Source: Phyllobacterium myrsinacearum
Lineage (GTDB): Bacteria; Pseudomonadota; Alphaproteobacteria; Rhizobiales; Rhizobiaceae
Direction of reading: 5' to 3'
DNA length: 64,000 nt
Assembly: GCF_002980555.1 (NCBI RefSeq)
Contig: NZ_PVBT01000001.1
Span: forward strand, 620,001-684,000
In this document: piece by piece, positions 25,390-34,464 of the stretch
Layout: every line of letters starts with the position of its first letter
Numbering within the stretch: the stretch's first letter is position 1
Notes under the pieces: generated by a model
Database searches by the model: none
What the model was told of the DNA's origin: nothing
Seen by the model: the letters and a program-made list of their open reading frames with translations, nothing else
Made by a program: the position numbers and the translations under genes

Positions 25390-26013
25390 TCAGGTGAGCG
25401 GTATCATCACGGCCTTCCGGTAAGCCGGGCGGGCCCTGAGGCGTTCATACCATGCGAACAGATGCGGATGATCGGGGCGCGTGATCGGCATCTCGAACCA
25501 GGCATAGGCAAAACAGCCGAGCGGGATGTCGCCGACACCGAAGTCTTCCCCGGAGAGATAGGGCTGGGAAGCCAGCGCCGCATCGGCGATTTCGAACATT
25601 GCGCTGCATTCGGCCAGACCCTTGGCCTTGGCGGCGTGATCCTGCTGGTCGGGCGCAAGTCTGACGGTATTCCAGAACACGTCGCGGAAGGGGCCGGCTA
25701 TGCTTGAGGTCGTCCAGTCCATCCATTTCTCGGCGCTGGCGCGGGCGGCGGGGTCTGCGATGAGCAGGCGGGCCTCACCGTATTTGGCCGCGAGATAGCG
25801 CACGATGGTGTTGCTTTCCCACAGGGCGAAGCCGTCGTCTTCAATGGCGGGCACGCGGCTGTTGGGGTTGATGGCGCGGTATTCCGGGCTGGCCACAATG
25901 CCATGGGCACCGCCAGCGGGAATGTTTTCATAGGGAATGGACAGTTCTTCGGCCGCCCAAAGCGCCTTTTTGACATTGGTCGAGTTACCGCGGCCCCAGA
26001 TTTTCAGCATCAT
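25390..26013 (-). CDS. Glutathione S-transferase family protein
   Basis: 207 residues. KIWGRGNSTNVKKALWAAEELSIPYE and NSRVPAIEDDGFALWESNTIVRYLAAKYG make the thioredoxin-like half with cis-Pro and the ESNTI glutathione site; the helical half includes GEDFGVGDIPLGCFAY. Two adjacent ATGs (26013, 26010) are possible. It follows the two amino-acid permease genes on the same strand with a 22-base gap, so it may be cotranscribed with them, although a functional link is not evident. Confidence 0.88.
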   Translation of the reverse strand: MMLKIWGRGNSTNVKKALWAAEELSIPYENIPAGGAHGIVASPEYRAINPNSRVPAIEDDGFALWESNTIVRYLAAKYGEARLLIADPAARASAEKWMDWTTSSIAGPFRDVFWNTVRLAPDQQDHAAKAKGLAECSAMFEIADAALASQPYLSGEDFGVGDIPLGCFAYAWFEMPITRPDHPHLFAWYERLRARPAYRKAVMIPLT

Positions 26014-26035
26014 TGTTTCTTTTCGGTCAGTTGAA

Positions 26036-26872
26036 TCAGCGTATGAGATGGCGGGTGATGCGGCGTTCCATCCAGTCCCAGATGTGACGCAATATTTCCA
26101 CCAGCAGCAGATAGATGATAGCGGCCCAGAGATAGGCCTGGAAATCGAAAGTCCGTGAATAGGCGAGTTTGGTGTAGCCCATGAGATCGTAGACGGTGAT
26201 CAGGGCGACGATGGCCGACCCCTTGATCATCAGGATGACCTCGTTGCCATAGGGGCGCAGGGCAACGATCAGCGCCTGCGGCAGGATGACCTTGCGGAAA
26301 GTGACGAATTTGGAGATGCCGAGGGAGGCTGCGCCTTCCCATTGTCCGACCGACACGCTCTGGATGGCGCCCCGTAATATTTCCGCCTGATAGGCCGCCG
26401 TATTGAGCGCGAAGGCCAGGAAGCCGCAATACCAGGCTTCGCGGAAGAACCACCACAGCCCGATTGTTTCGAGGAAACCGCGAAACTCGCTGACGCCGTA
26501 ATACATCAGGAAAACCTGGGCGATCAGCGGCGTGCCGCGGAAGAAATAGACATAGGCATAGGCGATCGCCGAGCCGATCCTGTTCTTGGTCATCCGGCCA
26601 TAGGCCACGGGGACCGACAGGATGGCCCCGAAAATAATGGAGCTGAACACCAGGGTCAGCGTGGTGACGAGGCCCTGCCAGTATTTCGGGCCATAGGTCT
26701 GGATGAGCACGATATCCCAGGCGGCATAGAGATCGAGGAGGAGCCCGATGATCAGCGCGGCCCAGAATGCGACAAGCACATGGCCGATGATCCGTGTCCG
26801 TGTCCAGCGTTTCGCCGGGGCAGGCGGACGCGACACGACGGCCGTGCGGGCGTTGAGGAAGCTTTCGGTCAT
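26036..26872 (-). CDS. Polar/basic amino-acid ABC transporter permease (HisM-like)
   Basis: 278 residues with a long cytoplasmic N-terminus, then five or so membrane spans. The HisM/ArtM-type BPD domain shows GTPLIAQVFLMYYG and the EAA loop EGAASLGISKFVTFRKVILPQALIVALRP. Its ATG overlaps the stop of the HisQ-like gene by four bases (ATGA). With that permease and the binding protein it forms an importer; the ATPase gene is not in this window. Confidence 0.92.
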   Translation of the reverse strand: MTESFLNARTAVVSRPPAPAKRWTRTRIIGHVLVAFWAALIIGLLLDLYAAWDIVLIQTYGPKYWQGLVTTLTLVFSSIIFGAILSVPVAYGRMTKNRIGSAIAYAYVYFFRGTPLIAQVFLMYYGVSEFRGFLETIGLWWFFREAWYCGFLAFALNTAAYQAEILRGAIQSVSVGQWEGAASLGISKFVTFRKVILPQALIVALRPYGNEVILMIKGSAIVALITVYDLMGYTKLAYSRTFDFQAYLWAAIIYLLLVEILRHIWDWMERRITRHLIR

Positions 26873-27579
26873 CGCCGCACTCCACTGGCTGTCGTGCGCC
26901 GTTCAATGGCATTGATCACGAAGGACGAGAGAATGGCGAGCACCAGGTAGATCAGGCACGCCGTGCCGTAGAACAGGAAGGCGTGCTTGGTCACGCGCGC
27001 CGCGACGCCCGTCTGGCGCAGGATATCGGCCAGTCCGATGGCGGATACCAGCGCCGTATCCTTCAAAAGGATCATCCAGAGGTTGGAAAGGCCGGGCAGG
27101 GCGACACGGATCAGTTGCGGCAGGACCACCTTCCACATCGTCTGGCCGTAGGAAAGGCCGATGGCATAACCGCCCTCATACTGGCCGCGCGGGATGGCGC
27201 GGAATGCGGACAGAAAAACCTCGCTGGCATAGGATGAAAACACGGCGCCCATGGCGAACATGCCGGCCAGAAACGAGTTGATTTCAATGGTTCCGGCAAA
27301 ACCCAAGAGCACGCCGAGCTTCTGGATGCCGATCTGTGCGCCGAAATAGACGAGAAACAGGGTGAGCAGCTCGGGCAGGCCACGAAAGATCGTGGTGTAC
27401 ATATTGGCCGCAAGCCGGATGGACGGTTCTTCGGCCTGCTTGCCGAGAGCTACGAAAAATCCGATGAGCAGACCGACCGGCAATGTCGCAAGCGCAAGAG
27501 TGACGGTCACCAGAATGCCGCTTGCTATGCTCAGGCCCCAGCCGCCTTCACCAAATCCCAACAACGCAATTGAGCCCAT
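26869..27579 (-). CDS. Polar/basic amino-acid ABC transporter permease (HisQ-like)
   Basis: 236 residues and about five spans. FRGLPELLTLFLVYFG and the EAA-type loop GGYAIGLSYGQTMWKVVLPQLIRVALPGLSN place it with HisQ/ArtQ permeases. Four-base overlap with the HisM-like gene. The binding-protein gene lies upstream, separated by two hairpins that probably reduce readthrough. Confidence 0.92.
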   Translation of the reverse strand: MGSIALLGFGEGGWGLSIASGILVTVTLALATLPVGLLIGFFVALGKQAEEPSIRLAANMYTTIFRGLPELLTLFLVYFGAQIGIQKLGVLLGFAGTIEINSFLAGMFAMGAVFSSYASEVFLSAFRAIPRGQYEGGYAIGLSYGQTMWKVVLPQLIRVALPGLSNLWMILLKDTALVSAIGLADILRQTGVAARVTKHAFLFYGTACLIYLVLAILSSFVINAIERRTTASGVRR

Positions 27580-27661
27580 AGGCTTCTTTCATTCTTTTGC
27601 GGACCATTCCCCAGTGCCCGATTTTTCGGGCCGGCCCGTCATTTTGAACTTAGAGATCGAC

Positions 27662-27709
27662 GGAGATGGCGGAAATCCGCCATCTCCAGTGCCGCTTCTG
27701 AAAAGAAGC
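27662..27709 (-). terminator. Paired hairpins after the binding-protein gene
   Basis: Two stems lie between the substrate-binding protein and its permeases. One is a GGAGATGGCGG / CCGCCATCTCC stem (27662-27687). The other is GCTTCT-GAAA-AGAAGC (27694-27709), directly after the stop. They likely stabilise the binding-protein mRNA and attenuate the permease genes. Confidence 0.65.
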
Positions 27710-27714
27710 CTTAG

Positions 27715-28503
27715 TTACTCGGCGCCATAAACGTCAAGCTTGAAGTACTTGTCGTTGATCTGCTTGTACTTGCCGTTCTTGCGGATCGCGGCGATGGCAT
27801 CGGAGAATTTGTCAGCCAGGGCCGTGTTGCCCTTCTTGACGGTTACACCGGCGCCCGGACCATGGATGACCGGATCCGGCGTGATCGTGCCGAGGAGCTT
27901 GCAGCACTTGCCGGCATCGCTGTCGAGCCACTGGCCGAGCACGACGGAGTCGTCCATGGCAGCGTCGATGCGGCCATTGGCCAGGTCGAGCTTATATTCG
28001 TCGGCGGTCGGATACATCTTGATGTCGGCGCCGCTGTACTTGGCTTCGGCAAAGTTGGAGTGGCTGGTCGATGCCTGCACGCCCAGCGTCTTGCCCTTCA
28101 GGGATTCCGGCGTGACGTCCTTCAGCTTGGAATCCTTCGGTACGGCAATGCCGGGAGGGGTGTTGTAGTACTTCTTGGAGAAATCGACCTTCTTCAGGCG
28201 CTCATCCGTGATGGACATGGATGCGATGATGGCATCGAACTTGCCGGCCTGCAGGGCGGGAATCATGCCATCCCAATCCTGGGTAACGAAGGTGCACTGC
28301 GCCTTCATCTCTTCGCAAAGCGCCTTGCCGATGTCGATGTCAAAGCCTTCCAGCTTGCCGTCCGGCGTCAGGTTGTTGAAGGGCGGGTAGGCTCCCTCTG
28401 AAGCGATGGTCAGCTTCAGGGCGTCCTCCGCATGGGCCGCTCCCATGGACAATGCAAAGGCAACGGCGGCAACGCCGAGTGCGAGACGCTTGGTGATACG
28501 CAT
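27715..28503 (-). CDS. Periplasmic amino-acid-binding protein (Lys/Arg/Orn-type)
   Basis: 262 residues. The signal peptide ends near 25 (GAAHA). The SBP_bac_3 fold shows LTIASEGAYPPFNNL, GFDIDIGKALCEEMKAQCTFV and LQAGKFDAIIASMSITDERLKKVDFS, closest to the LAO/HisJ group that binds basic amino acids. It feeds the HisQ/HisM-like permeases downstream. Specificity is inferred from family resemblance. Confidence 0.92.
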   Translation of the reverse strand: MRITKRLALGVAAVAFALSMGAAHAEDALKLTIASEGAYPPFNNLTPDGKLEGFDIDIGKALCEEMKAQCTFVTQDWDGMIPALQAGKFDAIIASMSITDERLKKVDFSKKYYNTPPGIAVPKDSKLKDVTPESLKGKTLGVQASTSHSNFAEAKYSGADIKMYPTADEYKLDLANGRIDAAMDDSVVLGQWLDSDAGKCCKLLGTITPDPVIHGPGAGVTVKKGNTALADKFSDAIAAIRKNGKYKQINDKYFKLDVYGAE

Positions 28504-28736
28504 TATTCAACCTCTCTTTTGTGGCCCGGCTGTTCCCCTGTTCTTTTGGACAGCCTTCCGGGCAAGGTCGCAGTTTTTTCGCTGCTCCTGACCGGCGATA
28601 TTCCCACTAGTTTTCTGATAAAAGCAACCGGGAATCTTTTACCAGCAGGCGATTCAGGGCGGCAAAACCACATAATTGTTTGTGCATTATATTTTTCTTG
28701 CGCAGCTTCCGCGCGAAACGTCATTTCATGGCGCGT

Positions 28737-29246
28737 TTAACGTGCAAGTCCCATCTCGCGCTCGATAAAGTCGGCCAATTCTGTCGTGTTATCGAGGTCG
28801 AAAACGGGAATCCGCTCACCTGCGACCGGGAAATCGCTGGCGATGGCGACCACGCTGGGATCATTCTGGGCCAGGTTCTCGCCGGACCGTCCTTCGCGCC
28901 GCCGTGTCTCGATCTTCTTGTGGCTTTCGCGCTTGTAGCCCTCGACCAGAACAAGATCGCAGGGGGCAAACCGCGCGACAATCTCCTGAAGTGTCGGCTC
29001 CGCCTCATCTGCCAGTTCGTGCATGAGCGCCCAGCGGCGGCCGGAAACAATGGCCACCTCGCCGGCGCCCGCCTTGCGGTGGCGGAAGGAATCGGTGCCT
29101 TCCTGATCGATGTCGAAATCATGATGGGCGTGTTTCACGGTTGCAATCTTCCAGCCGCGCCGCGTCAGTTCCGTGACGAGCTTCACCGTCAGCGTTGTTT
29201 TGCCTGAGTTCTTCCAGCCGGTGATGCCGAAGATGCGGTGGGTCAT
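28737..29246 (-). CDS. mobB: MobB, molybdopterin-guanine dinucleotide biosynthesis adaptor
   Basis: 169 residues. Walker A GWKNSGKTT is at 10-18, and KHAHHDFDID and LVEGYKRESHKKIE are MobB hallmarks. The protein binds GTP and assists MobA in adding GMP to molybdopterin. Its ATG overlaps the mobA stop (ATGA), so the pair is coupled. Confidence 0.94.
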   Translation of the reverse strand: MTHRIFGITGWKNSGKTTLTVKLVTELTRRGWKIATVKHAHHDFDIDQEGTDSFRHRKAGAGEVAIVSGRRWALMHELADEAEPTLQEIVARFAPCDLVLVEGYKRESHKKIETRRREGRSGENLAQNDPSVVAIASDFPVAGERIPVFDLDNTTELADFIEREMGLAR

Positions 29247-29884
29247 AGGCCTGGTTCCCCGTTCTGCTGTTCTGCAATCATCATTCGGGCCTGATCGAGA
29301 TCGCCGGGACGATTGATATTGAAGAAGGGATCGAATGAATCGCCTGATTGCGCCGTCATCAGCGGAAAATCCACCGTGCGGTGCGCGTGGTTTTCAATCC
29401 AGGTCCGCACCCGCCGGTTGTGCGGATCGCACAGCCATTGCTTCAGGTCCTCCTTCATCGCTACCGGCCAGAGCCCGAAGACCGGGTGCCATGTCCCATC
29501 GGAGACCGCGACGGCGATGTGATCCGGGGCATCGGCGATGGCGCCGCCAAGCCTGGCGGCGAGATCACGGGGGAAGAATGGCGTATCGGTGGCAACGGTC
29601 AGGATATGGGTGAAGGCAAGAGGGCTGCCTGCCGCCCATTCCATACCCGCAGCGATACCCGCGAGAGGGCCGGCAAACCCGGTGACGCTATCGGCGACGA
29701 CGGGAAGGCGCAGGCCGGAAAACTGCGAGGGATCGCCATTGCTGTTGATGGCCACGGCTTCGAGCTGGGGCGACAGGCGCCCGGCGATGAAATCAATCAG
29801 CCGCGCCGCGCCGAACGGCAGAAGCGCCTTGTCTTGGCCGTCCATGCGGCTGGAACGGCCACCGGCCAGAATAATCCCTGCCAT
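29243..29884 (-). CDS. mobA: MobA, molybdenum cofactor guanylyltransferase
   Basis: 213 residues. LAGGRSSRMDGQDKALLPFG (6-25) is the nucleotide-binding signature; NSNGDP and VATDTPFFP follow. It makes MGD-type molybdenum cofactor. ATG 29884 is chosen because the family motif starts there; the open frame continues upstream only because it runs through the repeat element. The element ends 8 bp before this start, and no good Shine-Dalgarno remains there. Confidence 0.92.
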   Translation of the reverse strand: MAGIILAGGRSSRMDGQDKALLPFGAARLIDFIAGRLSPQLEAVAINSNGDPSQFSGLRLPVVADSVTGFAGPLAGIAAGMEWAAGSPLAFTHILTVATDTPFFPRDLAARLGGAIADAPDHIAVAVSDGTWHPVFGLWPVAMKEDLKQWLCDPHNRRVRTWIENHAHRTVDFPLMTAQSGDSFDPFFNINRPGDLDQARMMIAEQQNGEPGL

Positions 29885-29892
29885 ACGCACGG

Positions 29893-30167
29893 CTAGAGCA
29901 TTTTCCGGCCGTATTGACCGTATTCTGTTTCTCGTCTGGCGAGACAATCCGCGCGGAAGGTGGCGAGGCCGATGTGGTTCATCGGACGAAGGCGCCTGAC
30001 AAAGCGGGTGTCCGCCAGACGGAAACCCGAAGGGACGGGGCCTGTTGCGCCAATTTCGGTGCAAAGCCACTCGCCCGCACGCAGAGTGCGGGTCTTCCTG
30101 TCTTTGCTTGATCTTGGCACAACATGCCTCCGTCAGAATAGATCAATACGGCCGGAAAATGCTCTAA
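29893..30167 (+). repeat. 275-bp palindromic intergenic element, copy B
   Basis: The ends are (C/T)TAGAGCATTTTCCGGCC and its complement; the arms match for the first 24 bases (29894-29917 against 30143-30166). The first 120 bp of the core resemble copy A (3528-3803). The right part diverges and carries its own hairpin CCCGCAC-GCAGA-GTGCGGG. It sits between moaA and mobA, separating genes that are otherwise expected to be adjacent. It supplies the moaA stop codon at its right end and stops 8 bp before mobA at its left end. Confidence 0.88.
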
Positions 30168-31198
30168 CCGCCGGTGACGCTCATGTGGCGCGACACTGCC
30201 GGGCGGTTGTGGCGGCGGTCGATGATGAAATCATGTCCCTTCGGCTTGCGGCCGATGGCTTCGTCAATGGCGTCGTTCAATAGGTCATTGCCTTCCGAGG
30301 CGCGCAGCGGCGCGCGCAGGTCGGCGGCGTCTTCCTGGCCCAGGCACATATAGAGCGTGCCGGTGCAGGTGAGGCGAACGCGGTTGCAGCTTTCACAGAA
30401 ATTGTGCGTCATCGGCGTGATGAAGCCGATGCGCCCGCCGGTTTCGCGGATTTGGGCATAGCGCGCCGGGCCGCCGGTCTTGTAGGGAATGTCATCCAGC
30501 GTGAATTGCCGGGCAAGGTCGGCCCTGACCATGGACAGCGGCAGATACTGATCGGTCCGGTCCAGATCGATCTCGCCCATCGGCATGGTTTCGATCAGCG
30601 TCAGGTCCATGTCGCGGCCATGGGCCCAGCGGATCATCTCGGGTATTTCCAGATCGTTGAACCCTTTGAGGGCCACGGCATTCAGCTTGACCCGGATGCC
30701 GGCCGCCTGTGCGGCATCAATGCCTTCCAGGACCCTGTTCAGATCGCCCCAGCGGGTGATGGCGTGGAATTTTGCCGGATCGAGCGTATCGAGCGATACG
30801 TTGATGCGTTTGACGCCGTGACCGGCCAGTTCAGCCGCATAACGGGCAAGCTGCGAGCCATTGGTGGTCAAGGTCAATTCTTCGAGAGCACCGCTGCGCA
30901 GATGGCGCGACAGCTCACCGATCAGGTGCATGATGTTCTTGCGCACCAGCGGTTCGCCGCCGGTCAGCCGCAGTTTTTTGACGCCCTTTTCAATGAAGGC
31001 GGTGCAAAGGCGGTCCAGTTCTTCCAGTGTGAGAAGGTCTTTCTTGGGCAGGAAGGTCATGTGCTCGGACATGCAATAGGTGCAGCGGAAATCGCAGCGG
31101 TCGGTGACTGACACGCGCAAATAGCTGATCGTTCTGCCGAAAGGATCAACCATCGGTGTTTGTACAGCCGGTTTCTCAAGCAATGCGATGTGGTCCAA
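30164..31198 (-). CDS. moaA: MoaA, GTP 3',8-cyclase
   Basis: A radical-SAM enzyme of 344 residues that begins molybdenum cofactor synthesis from GTP. CX3CX2C is at Cys35/39/42 ([10 protein letters not shown]), the second cluster site at [13 protein letters not shown], and the functional C-terminal Gly-Gly is present (MSVTGG). TTG 31198 is chosen because AAGGAGG stands 5 bases before it; the next ATG (31153) has no such site. The stop TAG lies within the TTAGAGC end of the adjacent repeat element. Confidence 0.93.
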   Translation of the reverse strand: MDHIALLEKPAVQTPMVDPFGRTISYLRVSVTDRCDFRCTYCMSEHMTFLPKKDLLTLEELDRLCTAFIEKGVKKLRLTGGEPLVRKNIMHLIGELSRHLRSGALEELTLTTNGSQLARYAAELAGHGVKRINVSLDTLDPAKFHAITRWGDLNRVLEGIDAAQAAGIRVKLNAVALKGFNDLEIPEMIRWAHGRDMDLTLIETMPMGEIDLDRTDQYLPLSMVRADLARQFTLDDIPYKTGGPARYAQIRETGGRIGFITPMTHNFCESCNRVRLTCTGTLYMCLGQEDAADLRAPLRASEGNDLLNDAIDEAIGRKPKGHDFIIDRRHNRPAVSRHMSVTGG

Positions 31199-31335
31199 GT
31201 CAACCTCCTTGAGAAGAGATAGGGTGGCGGCCGCGGCTTGTCCAGTCACTATAGGGTTATGGCGAGCGGGGATTGCCCACTTGCGACCAAATGCCGGGGC
31301 GCATAGAGAGAAGCGCACATGAAGGAGTATCTGCC

Positions 31336-31713
31336 ATGACCAATGCCTGGCCCAAGGAATTGCGGGTAAGCAAGGATCGCCGTTCCCTGACGATCGCATT
31401 CGATACCGGCGAAAGCTACACTTTGAGTGCGGAACTGCTGCGTGTGGCCTCGCCATCGGCGGAAGTGCAGGGGCATTCGCCCGAACAGCGCGTCACGGTT
31501 CCGGGCAAGATGAATGTCGAAATTGCCAAGATGGACCCCGTCGGCAATTATGCCGTGCGCATCACCTTCGACGACATGCACGATACCGGCCTTTTCAGCT
31601 GGGACTACCTGATCGACCTCGGCCGCAACCGCGATGAGCGCTGGCAGGCCTATCTCGATGAACTGGCGGCCAAGGGCCTGAGCCGCGAGCCCGTGGCCCG
31701 TCATCGCCATTGA
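31336..31713 (+). CDS. DUF971 (GBBH-like N-terminal domain) protein
   Basis: 125 residues consisting of one DUF971 domain: [41 protein letters not shown], and [19 protein letters not shown]. The fold occurs at the N-terminus of gamma-butyrobetaine hydroxylases and alone in bacteria, often near Fe-S or cofactor genes. ATG 31336 is preceded by GAAGGAG. Divergent from moaA. Function unknown. Confidence 0.88.
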   Translation: MTNAWPKELRVSKDRRSLTIAFDTGESYTLSAELLRVASPSAEVQGHSPEQRVTVPGKMNVEIAKMDPVGNYAVRITFDDMHDTGLFSWDYLIDLGRNRDERWQAYLDELAAKGLSREPVARHRH

Positions 31714-32161
31714 TCGCTGCCGCTGGACAATAGCATCGCTATCCGCTCAGGCTTTCCCGTAGAAATATTTTCTCCAGAAGACTATCATATGCTTTGGCTG
31801 GTGTGCTCGAAGTACTTATAGATGCTATAGTAAATAACAGTAAAGTTACTTTGATACATTTCTACGATGCCGCCGCCCGGTCAATGTTTCGCGTCACTTG
31901 AGATGTGACATTATTGCATGTTCTGCAAAAGAATTGATTGTGTTCGGGGCGTGATGTGCGAATCGTTGTGAAAGCTGCGGTGAATCGCGTTAAATGAGCC
32001 AAAAGCCGACATGACGGCGTTCGATCGATGCACGCGAATATAAATCGAGGGGGCGGGTTATTGTTAAAAGATTGTAAATAGGATGCGGCGAAACTGGCTG
32101 TGAATCACCATTCGTGGCCTGCATCCGTTGCGGGCGTGACTGTACCATCTGGGCGAGCATT
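31714..32161. promoter_or_regulatory. Upstream region of the L,D-transpeptidase with three GANTC sites
   Basis: A 448-bp gap without a gene. The middle is A/T-rich. Three GAATC (CcrM-type GANTC) sites lie at 31960-31964, 31982-31986 and 32102-32106. A TTAA-N7-TAAA string near 32063 weakly resembles a CtrA site. GTCAC-N7-GTGAC near 31890 is an inverted repeat. No firm -35/-10 could be chosen. Confidence 0.45.
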
Positions 32162-34081
32162 ATGAATTCCTATTCGAAAAAGCATGCGATTTTTGTAGCT
32201 GCCATGTTGTCGGCCACAGCCATTTCCATGTCTCCGGCACTGGCCGCCGACAATTTGATGGAGTTCCTGTTCGGCAGCCGCCGCGTCGAGGCCCAGCGGG
32301 TCTATCCGCCGAAACCCGATCTGCCGAGGCAGCAGCAGCCCGTTGCCCGGGCCGCGCCGGTCAAGCGCGTGACGGTGACCGCACCGAAGAATTACGATTA
32401 CAAACCGGATGCGCTGGTGCGGGTGGACTTTTCCAAGATCGACCTGCAGTTGACGGCATCGGCCAACCAGAGCCGCGATTCCGCGCCGCAGATACCGCTG
32501 GAACAGTTCGGCCTGAAGTTCGAGCAGATCAAGGAAGCCCATATCCTGGCGGAAAAGGACATAGCGGACGCCATCGTTGCCTATTATGGCCTGAAACAGC
32601 AGCCCATCTGGACCTCATCCTATGATGTCTCGGCCAAGGCCAAGGCAGTCGCGGCGCTGTTCAATGCGGCGGGCGAGGCCGGACTTGATCCGAAGGACTA
32701 TGCGGTTAAGCTGCCGAGCGACGACTATGACCGGGCCAACATCCCGGCGCGGTTGAAGGAGCTGGCGGATTTCGAACTGACCATGTCGGCACGGGCACTG
32801 CGCTATGCCATGGACCAGGGCGATGGGCGCATCAATCCGAACCGGCTGAGCGGGTTCCACGATTTCGCCGTTGACCGGGTCAAGCCGCGTGCGGTGATCG
32901 AGCAGCTTGCGTCGGCCAGTGATGCCGCTGCGCTGCTCAAAAGCTTCGAGCCGCAGAACAAATGGTATGCGGAACTGAAGCAGAATCTGCATGAACTCGG
33001 CGGGGCAAGCTCCGAGCCGACGGTGCGCGTTGCCGCCGGTACGATGATCCGTCCGGGCGAAGAAAACCCGGAAATCCGCAACGTGGTCGCCTTGATCAAG
33101 GCGAAGGCGCCGAAGGATTTCCTCGCCAAGCACGAGGCGGTGCTGCAGGAGCATGAAAATGCGACGGTTTACGACCCGAGCCTGGTCGAGGCGATCAAGG
33201 ATTTCCAGACCAGCCAGGGCAAGAAGCCCGATGGCGTGATCGGGCGCGGCACCATCAGTGCGCTGCAGGGCGAGACCAACAGTTCCAAGCGTGACCGCAT
33301 TCTCTATTCCATGGAGCGCCTGCGCTGGCTGCCGCACGATTTCGGCAAGCGCTACGTCTTCATCAACCAGCCGGCCTACCGCGCCCAGTATTTTGACGAC
33401 AATACGGAAAAGCTGGCGATGAACATCGTGGTGGGTTCGCCGACCAACCAGACTTATTTTTTCGACAACACGATCCAGACCGTTGTGTTCAACCCCTCCT
33501 GGGGTGTGCCGCGGTCCATCATTCTCAATGAGATGATGCCGAAAATTCTCAATAACCCCTCCTATCTCGAAAACAGCGGCTACGAGGTCTATGACAAGTC
33601 CGGCCGTGTCATTCCATCAAGCGCGGTGGACTGGGCGCAGGTGGCTTCGAGCGGCGGCGGTGTCGGCATCCGCCAGAAGCCGAGCCTCGACAATGCGCTG
33701 GGCGAGCTGAAAATCCTGTTCCCCAACAGCCATGACATCTACATGCATGACACGCCGGCAAAGTCCTACTTCAAGCGGGATATGCGGGCGCTCAGCCACG
33801 GCTGTATCCGCCTGGAACGTCCGCGCGACATGGCTGCGGCCGTGCTCGGCGTGCCGGTCGAGGAACTGACCCAGTACTTTGGCAAGAACGAGCGCAGCGT
33901 CCGGGTCAAGGACCCGCTGCCGGTCTACGTCTCCTACTTCACCGCGTGGCCGGATGCCAGGACGGGCGCCGTCCAGTATTTCGACGACGTCTATCAGCGC
34001 GATCTCTACATGGAGAAGGCCATCGTCAAGACGACAGCCGTCCGCCAGGCGGATGGTCCGCAGACGACCGCAAAGCTCTAG
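32162..34081 (+). CDS. L,D-transpeptidase (YcbB/LdtD-like)
   Basis: 639 residues, exported (signal to about 28, SPALAAD). A scaffold domain (about 115-290) is followed by a peptidoglycan-binding domain (about 340-375, AIKDFQTSQGKKPDGVIGRGTISAL). The YkuD catalytic domain has its nucleophile at Cys548 in SHGCIRLERP. It forms 3-3 cross-links in peptidoglycan or anchors proteins to it. ATG 32162 starts a proper signal peptide; the RBS is weak. Cell-cycle control is possible given the GANTC cluster upstream. Confidence 0.92.
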   Translation: MNSYSKKHAIFVAAMLSATAISMSPALAADNLMEFLFGSRRVEAQRVYPPKPDLPRQQQPVARAAPVKRVTVTAPKNYDYKPDALVRVDFSKIDLQLTASANQSRDSAPQIPLEQFGLKFEQIKEAHILAEKDIADAIVAYYGLKQQPIWTSSYDVSAKAKAVAALFNAAGEAGLDPKDYAVKLPSDDYDRANIPARLKELADFELTMSARALRYAMDQGDGRINPNRLSGFHDFAVDRVKPRAVIEQLASASDAAALLKSFEPQNKWYAELKQNLHELGGASSEPTVRVAAGTMIRPGEENPEIRNVVALIKAKAPKDFLAKHEAVLQEHENATVYDPSLVEAIKDFQTSQGKKPDGVIGRGTISALQGETNSSKRDRILYSMERLRWLPHDFGKRYVFINQPAYRAQYFDDNTEKLAMNIVVGSPTNQTYFFDNTIQTVVFNPSWGVPRSIILNEMMPKILNNPSYLENSGYEVYDKSGRVIPSSAVDWAQVASSGGGVGIRQKPSLDNALGELKILFPNSHDIYMHDTPAKSYFKRDMRALSHGCIRLERPRDMAAAVLGVPVEELTQYFGKNERSVRVKDPLPVYVSYFTAWPDARTGAVQYFDDVYQRDLYMEKAIVKTTAVRQADGPQTTAKL

Positions 34082-34082
34082 G

Positions 34083-34409
34083 CTACCGGTTTTCGGACGG
34101 CGGTTCGACCTGCGGGTGTTCAAAAGCATCGCCGTCGCCCTGATCGAGAAAAAGCAGCGACGGGTTATGTCCCGCCGGCTTGAGATGGCTGACGACATGC
34201 AGCTGGTTGCCCGCATCGCGGTGGATGGAATAAACCAGTTCACCATCAAAACGCCTTTCCACCTTCCTGCTCTCGATGCGGAAACGCAGCGTCAGCGCCA
34301 CGAGGGCGAGCAGAAAGGCGGGCGGGACGATCAGCCAGAGCGCCTTGATCCAGTCGGGTGAGGATTGGAACGTGTCGAGCAGATTTGACCAGAAATTGTA
34401 ATTGTCCAT
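34083..34409 (-). CDS. Small single-span membrane protein of unknown function
   Basis: 108 residues. NYNFWSNLLDTFQSSPDWIKALW is an amphipathic start, then one span (about 25-45, LIVPPAFLLALVALTLRF) and a basic cytoplasmic tail. I do not recognise a family. ATG 34409 has AGGGAG at ideal spacing. A strongly structured element lies just upstream on the same strand, which makes this small gene more interesting than its size suggests. Confidence 0.7.
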   Translation of the reverse strand: MDNYNFWSNLLDTFQSSPDWIKALWLIVPPAFLLALVALTLRFRIESRKVERRFDGELVYSIHRDAGNQLHVVSHLKPAGHNPSLLFLDQGDGDAFEHPQVEPPSENR

Positions 34410-34464
34410 GTTCACTCCCTTGTTTCGCGAGGAAAGTGGCCACCCGAGGGTTATCCTCTGGTGA

